Positions 6,875 to 14,921 of a stretch of 64,000 nt of DNA are shown in pieces (positions within the stretch are counted from its first letter, which is position 1; every line of letters starts with the position of its first letter). The DNA comes from Fontivita pretiosa (GTDB lineage Bacteria > Planctomycetota > Phycisphaerae > Tepidisphaerales > Tepidisphaeraceae), in contig NZ_CP191258.1 in assembly GCF_050410795.1 (NCBI RefSeq), positions 1,860,001-1,924,000 on the forward strand, read 5' to 3'. The translations under genes were made by a program, and so were the position numbers. Under the pieces are notes generated by a model that searched no databases, was not told where the DNA came from, and saw only the letters and a list, made by a program, of their open reading frames with translations.

Positions 6875-9382
6875 TCACACCGTGCCGTGAATCTCCACTT
6901 CGCCACGGATGGGCAGCCGACCCGCGGCGTCGGCGGCGGCGGGCCGACCATTGACCGTCCATGTCTTAAGGTGGTGGACCGCCCGCGGCGCAGCGAAAAA
7001 GCCTTCAACCTGCTCGGGCAGTCGGATCCTGATCTGGAATCGATCTTCCCGTTGGCGCTGCCAGTCAACGGCGATGGGTCCGTGAGGCGAGGGCCAGACG
7101 CCGCTGGCCCGCTTCAGATCGCCCGGCGCCGGGCAAATCAGGACCTGGGCAAAGCCGGGCCGCAGGGGATGCACTCCCAGAACAAAGCGGCTGAGCAGAT
7201 ACGCCGCCGTCACCCCGCTGCCCTGCACCGCCGACCGCGTGTCGCGCGAACGCCACCGCCCGGTGTACCGCTCGCCCAGCAGATTCCACAGCTCGGCGAT
7301 CGTGGTCAGCCCCTGGCGTCGCAGTCGCTGGTAACGGCGGCGGAGGATGTCCAGGGCCCACTGGTCGTGGCCGGTTCTGAACAGCCCTTCCAGTGCCCAG
7401 ATGAACGATGGCTCGACCTGCCCGACGCGAATGTCCGGCTCGCCGATTGCGCGCCGGATCGCCTGCTGCTGCTGAGGGTCAGCCAGGCCGAACAGCATCA
7501 TCAGGAAATTGACGTGCTCGCTGGTGTGCTCGCAGAGGCGGTCGTCGATCAAAGCATCGCAGTAAACGCCGCGCTGCGGATTCCAGTAGACAGACTGAAT
7601 GACGGGCTTGAGCTGCTCGTATCGCGCCAGGAAGGCCGCCGCGTCGTCGCGATGCCCCAGCACTTCGGCCATGCGCGCCAGCACGCGCAGCGCCTCCACG
7701 TGCAGGCAATTCACTATCAGCGGGTAGCCGCGCCGCTCCAGATCCGCCCAATCGACAAACATCGTAAACGGTGAGCGGCCGATCAGACCCTGCTCGTTCT
7801 CGTACAGCTCCAGCAGCCGAATCGACTCGACCAGCTTGGGATAGAACTGGCGCAATCGCGAGAGATCTGCGTACAGCTCGTAGTGCTGCCAGAAGTGCAG
7901 GATCAGGATCAGGGCCGAGTCGGAGTAGATGCTGAACGCCTCGTTGCGGTTGCCCATGACCGTGTGCGGAAACATGCCCCAGGTAAACCAGGAATGGAGC
8001 ATGTCGTCGTGATACTTGCCGATGATCTGCTGCTCACCGAAGGCGGCGTAGACGCCAGTCGCCAGCCCCAGCAGGTCTCCGGCGTATTCGCGCCGCTCAC
8101 GGAAGGGGTTGTCCATGAGGCGGTCGTGAATGCACAGCTCGGTGGTGTCGGCACAGGCCTTCCAGGTCCAGTTCAGCATCTCATCATCGCATTCGAACCG
8201 GCCCAGCGGCTGGAAGGGATATCGCTCGGCGAAGACCCGGATGCTGTGAATGCGCAGTGGCGAGCTGTTCCGCCGGAATGTCAGTTGAAAGTAACGGAAG
8301 TCTCGCCAGTTGTAGGTTTCGAGAATCTGCCGCCCCTGGCGGGTGATGAACTGATCAGCGACCGGTGTGCGGTTGGACAGGTACGGCAGCACGCGTCCAT
8401 CCACCAGAATCTGCGCATAGCCGATATCCACGATCGTCCCTGCCGGGGCAGTGAGATCGATCCGCACGCGCCCGTTGAGCATCCGCCCCGCGTCGTAGCC
8501 GAGGCATGGATCGTGAATACCTGGGAAATGGTCGTAGTCGTAATCATCGCTCATCGGATGCAGCACCATCGGGCGATGCTCATCCTGGCCGGACACAGGC
8601 TCGACCTGCTCGATGCGCGTATATTTGGACGGCAGCGGTGGCTCCAGCGACATGCGGATCGCCAGGTCGTCCGGACGGTTTGGCTCGGCGCGCTCCAGAA
8701 CCTCGCCGCTGTACAGCAGCGTCGGTTCGGGCAACGGCACAATCTGAAACGGCGGAATGCCCCGTGGCTCCAGACGAATCCACGGCATGACCGCCGACGG
8801 CGAGGGGTTCCAGTTCCACTGCGCCACCAGCGGATCAAGTTGAACGATCACGGCCGGCGACCAGTCCGGTCCGGGCACGAAGTCTGGCTCCAGCCAGTCA
8901 TGCGGATCGAGCCGGGCATCGAAAAATTCGCTGTAGGTCATCCGGTCGATCTTGGGCACGTCCTTCTTCCACGCCTGCGACTGCCGCGTCAGCCAGGAAC
9001 TGTCCGTCTGGATCCGCTGCCCGGGAAGATCGAGCTGGCAGATGAACCCGCCACGGCTCCAGTAGAACGTGTTGCCCTCGGGGTTGTACCTGCCGTTGCC
9101 GTAGTGATAGACGATGGCCCCGATGACGTTAGTGCCCGGGCGAAGAAACGGCGCCGCGTCATACTCGTCATAGCGCTGCCATCGCGGCTCGCTCATCGGC
9201 GGCCCCCACCCGACCAGCCTGCCATTGATGAACAGGCGATAGTACGTGTCGGCCGACACGCGCAGCGGTGCCCGATCCACCGGTTGCTGCTGCTGCCAAC
9301 TGCGACGGAAGTACACATACGTATTCGGGCTGGCGGGATCGCTCGTCTGCTGCCACACCCAATAGGCCGACCAGTCTTTCAT
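6875..9382 (-). CDS. GH78-type alpha-L-rhamnosidase-like glycoside hydrolase
   Basis: 835 residues. N-terminal beta domains (RVSADTYYRLFINGRLVGWG, a typical rhamnosidase N-domain pattern) precede an (alpha/alpha)6 catalytic barrel. The family signature appears at residues 424-436 as DNPFRERREYAGD, where the Asp, Glu429 and Asp436 match the DxxxREx(6)D acidic cluster of GH78. The expected later acid lies in TTIAELWNLLGER. The C-terminal beta domain has GVHPLRPGFAQVLICPAPGDL, a usual rhamnosidase ending. Known family members release terminal alpha-L-rhamnose from glycans or glycosides. No clear signal peptide is seen after ATG 9382 (MKDWSAYWVW), so the enzyme may be cytosolic and act on imported oligosaccharides. 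It heads the minus-strand sugar cluster, 167 bases before the Zn-ADH. Confidence 0.88.
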   Translation of the reverse strand: MKDWSAYWVWQQTSDPASPNTYVYFRRSWQQQQPVDRAPLRVSADTYYRLFINGRLVGWGPPMSEPRWQRYDEYDAAPFLRPGTNVIGAIVYHYGNGRYNPEGNTFYWSRGGFICQLDLPGQRIQTDSSWLTRQSQAWKKDVPKIDRMTYSEFFDARLDPHDWLEPDFVPGPDWSPAVIVQLDPLVAQWNWNPSPSAVMPWIRLEPRGIPPFQIVPLPEPTLLYSGEVLERAEPNRPDDLAIRMSLEPPLPSKYTRIEQVEPVSGQDEHRPMVLHPMSDDYDYDHFPGIHDPCLGYDAGRMLNGRVRIDLTAPAGTIVDIGYAQILVDGRVLPYLSNRTPVADQFITRQGRQILETYNWRDFRYFQLTFRRNSSPLRIHSIRVFAERYPFQPLGRFECDDEMLNWTWKACADTTELCIHDRLMDNPFRERREYAGDLLGLATGVYAAFGEQQIIGKYHDDMLHSWFTWGMFPHTVMGNRNEAFSIYSDSALILILHFWQHYELYADLSRLRQFYPKLVESIRLLELYENEQGLIGRSPFTMFVDWADLERRGYPLIVNCLHVEALRVLARMAEVLGHRDDAAAFLARYEQLKPVIQSVYWNPQRGVYCDALIDDRLCEHTSEHVNFLMMLFGLADPQQQQAIRRAIGEPDIRVGQVEPSFIWALEGLFRTGHDQWALDILRRRYQRLRRQGLTTIAELWNLLGERYTGRWRSRDTRSAVQGSGVTAAYLLSRFVLGVHPLRPGFAQVLICPAPGDLKRASGVWPSPHGPIAVDWQRQREDRFQIRIRLPEQVEGFFAAPRAVHHLKTWTVNGRPAAADAAGRLPIRGEVEIHGTV

Positions 9383-9570
9383 CGATTGTGCCTCTTACCC
9401 TGCGGTGCGGGTGCTGTGTGGTGCCCACATTCCGAGTCTGCTTTTCCGCCCCAGAGGCCAAAGTGTGCCCGTCGCCGTCCGTGCACGCAAGGGCGGCCTG
9501 CCGGCAGGCAGCAGTCGTGCTCGGGATTGATCGGCGTGGGCAGAGGCGGCGAACGGCTTGGCGGGGCAAA

Positions 9571-9595
9571 CAAAAAGGCCCGAATCGATCGGGCC
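9571..9595 (-). terminator. Rho-independent terminator of tRNA-Tyr
   Basis: On the minus strand GGCCCGA and TCGGGCC form a 7-bp GC stem with a 5-base loop, followed directly by TTTTTG. It begins 37 bases after the tRNA 3' end and fits its transcription terminator. It also isolates the tRNA from the GH78 gene downstream. Confidence 0.75.
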
Positions 9596-9631
9596 ATTTC
9601 GTCTGTTATTCGTTAATAGACACGAACTTAC

Positions 9632-9714
9632 TGGGCGCGGGAGGATTCGAACCTCCGAAGGCATAAGCCATCAGATTTACAGTCTGACCCGTTTGGCCAC
9701 TTCGGTACACGCCC
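9632..9714 (-). tRNA. tRNA-Tyr (GTA anticodon)
   Basis: 83 bases on the minus strand fold as a class II tRNA. The acceptor stem is GGGCGTG against CGCGCCC with one U-G pair and discriminator A. The anticodon stem-loop is TCAGA-CTGTAAA-TCTGA, giving GTA, which reads Tyr codons. The long variable arm (TGGCTTATGCCTTCGG) is expected for bacterial tRNA-Tyr, and the T arm holds GGTTCGAATCC. CCA is not encoded. Confidence 0.97.
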
Positions 9715-9739
9715 GAACCGGTGAGTGTCCCAGCCGACT

Positions 9740-9767
9740 CATATAAGTATTGCCAAGCCGTTGGCAG
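9740..9767 (-). promoter_or_regulatory. Candidate sigma70-type promoter of tRNA-Tyr
   Basis: On the minus strand CTGCCA (9767-9762) and TATATG (9745-9740) are spaced by 16 bases and lie about 25 bases before the tRNA 5' end. Each hexamer matches the consensus at four of six positions. Position and spacing fit; the match is only moderate. Confidence 0.35.
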
Positions 9768-9830
9768 ATTTCAACCTCGGCTACGCTCGGCCGCGCCCCG
9801 ACCCGGTGGTCAGCAGCCGCTGCCCGCGGT

Positions 9831-10223
9831 TCAGCGAGCGTACCGGAAGCTGATCTGGAAGTCAGCGGCTTGTGGGCTGGTGCTGTTGACGGTGATCGAG
9901 TCGGGCGTGTTGGGGTCCAGGGTCTTGGTGAACGGTCCCAGCTTGTTGCCGATCGGGTTGCCGTTGCGATCAAAGAATGTAACGGTGTAATCGACGTACA
10001 GCGTCTTGTTGATCGCCGAGCGAATCGGAACGGTCACCACCAGCAGCCCGGACTGATCGCGGGCGACGATGGGCGTGCCGACGGCGGTATCCTTGCGAAG
10101 CCGCTGGGAGTCCATGTGGATCTGCTTGGGCAGGTAGGGATCGGCGCGCGGCTCGATGGGAGCCCGAACGCCACAGCCTGCAAGAAGCAACGTCAGCATC
10201 GAGATCGGAACAAGTCGTGTCAT
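9831..10223 (-). CDS. YcfL-like (DUF1425) lipoprotein
   Basis: 130 residues. A short leader MTRLVPISMLTLLLAGC gives a clean lipobox (LLAGC), so the mature protein is a lipid-anchored envelope protein. The rest is a small beta-sandwich: GLLVVTVPIRSAINKTLYVDY, then VTFFDRNGNPIGNKLGPFTKTLDPNTPDSITV. This matches the YcfL/DUF1425 pattern of an Ig-like domain that carries a Y/FxYRFxWxDxxG-type strand. In gammaproteobacteria ycfL lies next to lpoB, which encodes an activator of penicillin-binding protein 1B, and here LpoB-like genes are also neighbours. It lies 66 bases after the divergent large lipoprotein gene and probably shares its transcript. Function of YcfL is unknown. Confidence 0.7.
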   Translation of the reverse strand: MTRLVPISMLTLLLAGCGVRAPIEPRADPYLPKQIHMDSQRLRKDTAVGTPIVARDQSGLLVVTVPIRSAINKTLYVDYTVTFFDRNGNPIGNKLGPFTKTLDPNTPDSITVNSTSPQAADFQISFRYAR

Positions 10224-10289
10224 ACTCGGGTATTCCTCAAAAAGTGCTCAACAACATGAAATATCGCATGGTCAGGCTGGACGCGGCGA

Positions 10290-11387
10290 TCAGGGCTGTG
10301 TCGCTGGCGGCGCCGTAGGCGCGGGCGCCTGCGGTTCTGCCGGGGGCTGGAGACGCTGGGGTGGCGGCGAGGTCCAGGACTGGGTCATGTCCGACATCAG
10401 CTTCCTGGCCAGATAGCGCGTGTAGTCGTTGATCTGCGTTTTTTCCAGCGGCGGGGGCACATCGACCACCGCCCGGCCGATCGATTCGCCGCCCCGGGTG
10501 TTCAGCGCCTCGGCCACGATGCGAACCTCCAGACCCTGTTGCGTCTGGCGCGTCGGGCGGGCCTGGACCTGCACCAGAACATCCGCGTTGAGCTGCTGGG
10601 CCAGTTCGCTGAGCACCTGCGGGCGACCCTCCTGAAGCTCCTTGACCTGCTGATCGCTCAGCCGCTGCCGGGCCATCATCGGAGAGATCACCGTGACCTG
10701 TCCGTTGGCAGCCAGCCAGTCGGTCATGATGTTCTCGATGGCCTGATAATCCAGCGCCCTGGCCTGCGCTTCGTCGTATTGCCCGGGGTGCAGATAGACT
10801 TCGGTGGTCTCACGGTATTCGCCGGGGCCTTTGGATTCGTAACGATCGGAGTATTCGCGCGTCCGGTCGCGCCAGCCGCGCTGGCGGGTGTGGGTTTGGC
10901 GTGACTCCACCGTCACGCCGGTCGAGCTGCGGCGGGTGTGCTCGACGCTGAGCAGCGGATCCTCAGGATTGACCGGGATGATGTTGCCCTCGAGCGTGCG
11001 GTTGACGAACACGACGATCCGGGGCGAGCCGACGCGGCGGTAGGCATCCACGAAATGATGCTGCTCGGGCGGCTGCTGGCTGACCAGCGGCACATCATCA
11101 AAAGGCGGAATGTGCGAGGGATCGGCGTAGCTCGGCGGCGGCAGAGGCTTGGCCTGCTGCTCGTCCCGCTGGTACATCGCGGCGCGACGATCGTCGCTGG
11201 TGGGAACGGGCACCTGCGGCGGCGGCGGGGTGTTGTCGCGGCAGCCCGCCAGCACGCCCAACACCACAACCGGCAGCAGCGTGCTCACGGCCAGCGGTGC
11301 CATCCAGCCGATAAACCAACCGGTGGACGTTGCGATGCTCAGGAATCGGGCGAGTTTCACAAGCGAATCCTCCGTGCGTGCCTTCAC
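10290..11387 (-). CDS. Lipoprotein with CsgG/LpoB-like C-terminal domain
   Basis: 365 residues. A long leader ends in the lipobox VLAGC near residue 49, followed by a Pro/Gln-rich stretch. Residues of about 120-345 contain a segment with the alternating beta/alpha look of the CsgG/LpoB fold: SPRIVVFVNRTLEG, then IENIMTDWLAANGQVTVISP, LSELAQQLNADVLVQVQARP and EVRIVAEALNTRGGESIGRA. The tail is Pro/Ala-rich. Between the first strand and the helix is an Arg-rich insertion (about residues 150-195) that LpoB lacks. Divergent from two LpoB-like genes and followed by the YcfL-like gene, so it is best read as part of the same envelope locus. The fold assignment is moderate and the function unknown. 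Confidence 0.6.
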   Translation of the reverse strand: MKARTEDSLVKLARFLSIATSTGWFIGWMAPLAVSTLLPVVVLGVLAGCRDNTPPPPQVPVPTSDDRRAAMYQRDEQQAKPLPPPSYADPSHIPPFDDVPLVSQQPPEQHHFVDAYRRVGSPRIVVFVNRTLEGNIIPVNPEDPLLSVEHTRRSSTGVTVESRQTHTRQRGWRDRTREYSDRYESKGPGEYRETTEVYLHPGQYDEAQARALDYQAIENIMTDWLAANGQVTVISPMMARQRLSDQQVKELQEGRPQVLSELAQQLNADVLVQVQARPTRQTQQGLEVRIVAEALNTRGGESIGRAVVDVPPPLEKTQINDYTRYLARKLMSDMTQSWTSPPPQRLQPPAEPQAPAPTAPPATQP

Positions 11388-11563
11388 GCAACCGTTCAGA
11401 CACTCCGCCGCCGGTAAGGATTGTGGCCCACTGGTGTCAGGCCGATTGCTCTTGCCTGCGCCTTGCGTCCCGGCGATGCGCGTGTCTAGAGACTAGAGCG
11501 TACCGGGCTTGTGTCAAGCCGGAGACAATCATAACCTATGCCAACTCAAGGAGATCGGAAATC

Positions 11564-12166
11564 ATGTTGAACACGGCACTGAAGCGAATCCTCGCGGCGA
11601 CGATGCTGCTGGGCGTGGGAGTGGGTTGTTATTCGGACCGTCCGCACGAGTACGGAAAAGAGCGCCCGCCGGTCGATCGGCTGGATCCCCGTGACAAGGG
11701 ACTTCAGAGCAAGGACGTGGTGGCCAGTTCCGATCAGATGGCGATGGATCTGCTGGCACTGCCGGAGCTGAACGCCAGCCGCGATCGCTGGACGATTGTG
11801 GTGGACCGGGTGGAGAACCTGACAGCCAGTCGCCGGCAGGATCTGGACATCTTCCTGGAGCGACTGCGGGTGAATCTCGCGCAGCGTGGCCGCGGGCGGG
11901 TGCAGCTTATCGAGAATCGCGACAAGCTGCGGGATCTTCAGTCTCGCGAGCTGGAGCAGCCGATGGGCGATCGCTTCGGACAGGGCGGCAGCGCTCGCCC
12001 CGCGCCCGGCCCGGCTGGCATCCAGCCCGACTTTGCCCTGTACGGCAGAATCATGGAGCTGCCCAATCGCGGCACCAGCTACTTCCTGTGCGAATTCACC
12101 CTCACCGACCTGCGAACCCGCCAGCAGATCTGGACCAATGCCTATGAAGTGAAGGTGAACAACTGA
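11564..12166 (+). CDS. LpoB-like lipoprotein (putative penicillin-binding-protein activator), copy 1
   Basis: 200 residues from ATG 11564, which follows AAGGAG by 9 bases; a longer in-frame reading from 11330 lacks a leader. The leader MLNTALKRILAATMLLGVGVGC holds a lipobox-like end. The mature part shows the LpoB layout: SSDQMAMDLLALPEL, the first strand RWTIVVDRVENLTAS, helix QDLDIFLERLRVNLAQRG, then PDFALYGRIMELP and FTLTDLRTRQQIWTNAYEVK. E. coli LpoB has the same order (a motif like DYILYGSI, then a late strand with D-L-x-T-x-x-x-x-W). Known LpoB is an outer-membrane lipoprotein that stimulates PBP1B. Whether this one does so in a planctomycete is inference. First gene of a tight plus-strand unit. 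Confidence 0.72.
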   Translation: MLNTALKRILAATMLLGVGVGCYSDRPHEYGKERPPVDRLDPRDKGLQSKDVVASSDQMAMDLLALPELNASRDRWTIVVDRVENLTASRRQDLDIFLERLRVNLAQRGRGRVQLIENRDKLRDLQSRELEQPMGDRFGQGGSARPAPGPAGIQPDFALYGRIMELPNRGTSYFLCEFTLTDLRTRQQIWTNAYEVKVNN

Positions 12167-12183
12167 ACGACAAGGAACGACGG

Positions 12184-12795
12184 ATGAACGCACATGAACA
12201 CAGACTCGGGTGGCGCAGCGTGAGCGATCTGCGTTCATCGGCGAGCATCTGTGGTCTGATCCTCCTGTTGTTGGCTGGATGCAGGAACGCGCTGGAGGCG
12301 GGGCACAACACGGCGCTGGACTCGGTCGATCTGGTGAAGATGACCGACGACATGGCGATGAAGATTGCGGCCGACCCGGAGGTCCAGCGGGCGTATGCCC
12401 AGCACGGTCCCCTGAAGATCGTCGTGCAGCCGGTGGTCAACGCCATGACTGCCGAGGTGCTGCCGCGCGGTCCGGCCGAGGCGTTCACCGCCCGCGTGCG
12501 CGCGCTGCTGGCCAAACACGCGCCGGATCGGTTTATCTGGGTCATGAACCGCGACACGTACTATCGGCTGCGCGATCGGGAACTGGAGGGAATCGATCCG
12601 GGTCCGTCTCCCGAGGCGATCAGTCCTGAATATGCCTTGACCGCGACGTTCCGGAGCCTGACCGATGAAGACCCCAGACGTCGCAGCGCCTACTACCTGT
12701 GCGTGTACGAGCTGAGCAGCCTGGCCGACCGCACCGTGCTGTGGACCGGATCGTACGAAGTCAAGAAGATCGCGGTGAAGGGGTTTCTCGATTGA
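12184..12795 (+). CDS. LpoB-like lipoprotein, copy 2
   Basis: 203 residues, 17 bases after copy 1, with AAGGA ahead of ATG 12184. The leader reaches a lipobox LLLAGC at about residue 33. The following domain repeats the plan of copy 1: MTDDMAMKIAADPEV, strand LKIVVQPVVNAMTAEV, helix AEAFTARVRALLAKH, strand DRFIWVMNRDTYYRL, then PEYALTATFRSLT and YELSSLADRTVLWTGSYEVKK. The two proteins are clearly related yet well diverged, so they are an old tandem duplication. The stop overlaps the TTG start of the next gene (TTGA), which implies translational coupling. Activator role inferred from family only. Confidence 0.7.
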   Translation: MNAHEHRLGWRSVSDLRSSASICGLILLLLAGCRNALEAGHNTALDSVDLVKMTDDMAMKIAADPEVQRAYAQHGPLKIVVQPVVNAMTAEVLPRGPAEAFTARVRALLAKHAPDRFIWVMNRDTYYRLRDRELEGIDPGPSPEAISPEYALTATFRSLTDEDPRRRSAYYLCVYELSSLADRTVLWTGSYEVKKIAVKGFLD

Positions 12796-14096
12796 CGCCG
12801 GGAATCTCACGATTGGCCTGCTGGATGTCGCTGATCGCGATGCTCGCGGTCGGTGGTTGCGGCCCGACCAAAGAGCAGATCGCGGCGAGCCGCGCCGTCG
12901 AGGCATATTTCGCCGGGGACTACGCCGCCGCGCAGCAGAAGCTGATGCAGGTCGCCCAAAAGCCCGACGAAAACTTCGTGCTGAACAACGTTCGCCTGGG
13001 TTCGGCGGCGCTGGCGCGATATGACCTGGATACGGCCGAAGAGGCCTTCCTGCGCGCCTACGAGGTGATCAACAGCGTGGGGGTGAACGCTGGCGGGCGA
13101 AGCCTGGGCGCAGTCCTGGTTGATGAGAAAATCAAGATCTGGAAGGGCGAACCCTTCGAGCGCGCCATGGCCAACTTCTACCTGGGGCTGGTGTACTACA
13201 TGCGCCAGGACTACGCCAACGCGCGGGCGGCGTTTGAAAATGCGCTGTTCAAGCTGCGTGACTACGCCGACAAGAACGATGCCAAAGACCAGTATGCCGA
13301 GCAGGAATCCAACTTCGTCATCGGGCTGATGATGCTGGGCAAGACCTGGCAGAAGCTGGGCCGGGACGATCTGGCGCGGGCGTGCTTCGATCGGGTCAGG
13401 GAACTTCGCCCACACCTGGCGCCGCTGGTCGATTACCAGCGCAACGCCACGTCAAACCTGCTGCTGGTGATCGAGTTCGGCCACGGCCCGCAGAAAGTCA
13501 CCGACTTCGACGGCTCGATCGTGGGTTTTGCGCCCTCGCCGGCGCAGGCCGGAACGATCCCCCCGCCGCGGGTCACCATCGATGGCCTGCCCGTGGATCT
13601 GGAAGGATTGACCGAACCTCCGATCGATCTGCTGGCCATGGCCCAGGACCGCCGCTGGCAGAGCATCGACACAATCCGCGCCATCAAGAGTGCGGTGGGG
13701 TCGGGGCTGATCGTCGGCGGCGCGGGCGCTACCATCTACGGCGCCAACCGCGGCCGCGAAGATACGGCGCTGGCCGGTCTGGCGATGATCGGCACGGGGC
13801 TTCTGCTGAAGGCCACCAGCCAGGCGGATGTGCGACAATGGGAGATGCTGCCACGAACGGTCTTCATCCTGCCGCTGCGCATCCCGCCGGGTACCCATGA
13901 TCTGACCGTCTCGTTTCCCCATGCCGGCTCGGGATTGCAGCAGACCTGGCGAGGGATCGTCGTGCCGCCGCAGGGAGAGGCTACGTATTATATGAGGCTG
14001 CAACGCTGGACCAGCGGCACGTACACCTGGCCGCCGATGCACGACGACCTGGCACGGGTCCAGCCAGCGTCTGCGACCGCAAGACAGATGCACTGA
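12792..14096 (+). CDS. COG3014-like TPR lipoprotein of the LpoB/YcfL locus
   Basis: 434 residues from TTG 12792, which overlaps the previous stop as TTGA and follows AAGGGG by about 9 bases. An ATG at 12825 would cut the leader, so TTG is preferred. Leader MTPGISRLACWMSLIAMLAVGGC ends in a lipobox (AVGGC). Residues of about 30-210 form TPR-like helices (VEAYFAGDYAAAQQKLMQ, FYLGLVYYMRQDYANARAAF). The second half has VTIDGLPVDLEGL, a Gly/Ala-rich hydrophobic stretch (VGSGLIVGGAGATIYGANRG) and QADVRQWEMLPRTVFILPLR, which recalls the conserved end of COG3014 proteins (ADLRxWxxLP). In Shewanella and Vibrio such genes stand beside lpoB and ycfL. Family function unknown; envelope location likely. 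Confidence 0.7.
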   Translation: MTPGISRLACWMSLIAMLAVGGCGPTKEQIAASRAVEAYFAGDYAAAQQKLMQVAQKPDENFVLNNVRLGSAALARYDLDTAEEAFLRAYEVINSVGVNAGGRSLGAVLVDEKIKIWKGEPFERAMANFYLGLVYYMRQDYANARAAFENALFKLRDYADKNDAKDQYAEQESNFVIGLMMLGKTWQKLGRDDLARACFDRVRELRPHLAPLVDYQRNATSNLLLVIEFGHGPQKVTDFDGSIVGFAPSPAQAGTIPPPRVTIDGLPVDLEGLTEPPIDLLAMAQDRRWQSIDTIRAIKSAVGSGLIVGGAGATIYGANRGREDTALAGLAMIGTGLLLKATSQADVRQWEMLPRTVFILPLRIPPGTHDLTVSFPHAGSGLQQTWRGIVVPPQGEATYYMRLQRWTSGTYTWPPMHDDLARVQPASATARQMH

Positions 14097-14115
14097 TGAC
14101 CAGACCAACCGACCC

Positions 14116-14700
14116 ATGAACCGTGTGTTCTTCACTCAGCCGATGGTGAAACTGCTGACTGTGCTGGCGGTGGTGGTGGGATTCGTGATCTACGTGTATC
14201 TCGCATCGGGGCTTCCCGCGCCGCGCGAACAGGACCGCGTCGTCACCCGCAACGGAACCTTCTCGATCATCAAACCCAGGGGCTGGGAGGCGGATATCCG
14301 CTACGGCGGCCCCCACGACAGCTTTCGCGAGCGCATCGTGCTCACCCCCCAGCGGTCAGTGGGCATGGAAACACGGATCACCGCGGCCAGGTTGAGCCAG
14401 CCGCAAAACATGGATGAGTTGCTGTCGCGCCCGAACACATTGCGCGGCGAGTTTCAGTCGCGCCAGGCCGTCTTGAGCGAAAAGCGATCTCGCAAGGAGT
14501 ACTTCTGGTGGGCGACGTTTGAGCGCGACGGGCAATGGTACGAGGTGGGCATCCGCCTGGCCAGGCCCGAGGACTTGCCAAGCAGCGACTATTGGCCGTT
14601 CCTGACCAGCTTCCGCGCCTCTGCCGCGACCCAGCCCGCCACCGCCCCATATTCGCTGCGTCCGTTGCTTGAATGGCATGCCTCGTCGGCCCGGCGGTGA
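14116..14700 (+). CDS. Membrane-anchored protein of unknown function at the end of the LpoB-like operon
   Basis: 194 residues, 19 bases after the COG3014-like gene. One N-terminal membrane segment (LLTVLAVVVGFVIYVYLASGL, about residues 13-33), then a domain of about 150 residues facing the envelope: VVTRNGTFSIIKPRGWEADI, RERIVLTPQRSV, EYFWWATFERDGQWYEVGIRL and YWPFLTSFRAS. The strand pattern resembles PsbP/LpqN-like lipoprotein folds, where a protein recognises or carries small molecules, but I do not assign it. A strong terminator follows. Its place in the operon suggests work together with the lipoproteins. Confidence 0.6.
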   Translation: MNRVFFTQPMVKLLTVLAVVVGFVIYVYLASGLPAPREQDRVVTRNGTFSIIKPRGWEADIRYGGPHDSFRERIVLTPQRSVGMETRITAARLSQPQNMDELLSRPNTLRGEFQSRQAVLSEKRSRKEYFWWATFERDGQWYEVGIRLARPEDLPSSDYWPFLTSFRASAATQPATAPYSLRPLLEWHASSARR

Positions 14701-14818
14701 TCCCGTGGCAATGGACGCTCACCTGTTTCCCTTGCCGTTGCGGCAGTCACCCGCCCGCTGCTCGCTCAAGCCCGCCCTGGAGCCACCCGCTCGCCAGCGG
14801 CCGATGTGCGGGCGATAA

Positions 14819-14869
14819 GGGGTCGGGAGTATTTTCCGGATCTTGAAAAATGCTCCCGACCCCTTTTTT
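14819..14869 (+). terminator. Strong hairpin with T-run, end of the lipoprotein operon; possibly a dispersed REP-type repeat
   Basis: GGGGTCGGGAGTATTTT (14819-14835) and AAAAATGCTCCCGACCCC (14846-14863) form a long near-perfect stem with a 10-base loop, followed by six T. It sits 118 bases after the upstream stop. The A/T part next to the loop and the GGGGTCGGGA/TCCCGACCCC arms look like REP-type repeats, so it may be a mobile repeat serving as terminator. Confidence 0.75.
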
Positions 14870-14921
14870 CACTTCGAGTCTCTCACAGCGCGCTACCCCC
14901 TGTGCGATCGACGGCATTTGA

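Noticed and set aside
6708..6962. N-terminal extension of the zinc dehydrogenase
   Set aside because: Arg-rich, not family-like, and overlaps the GH78 stop; ATG 6707 begins the known fold.
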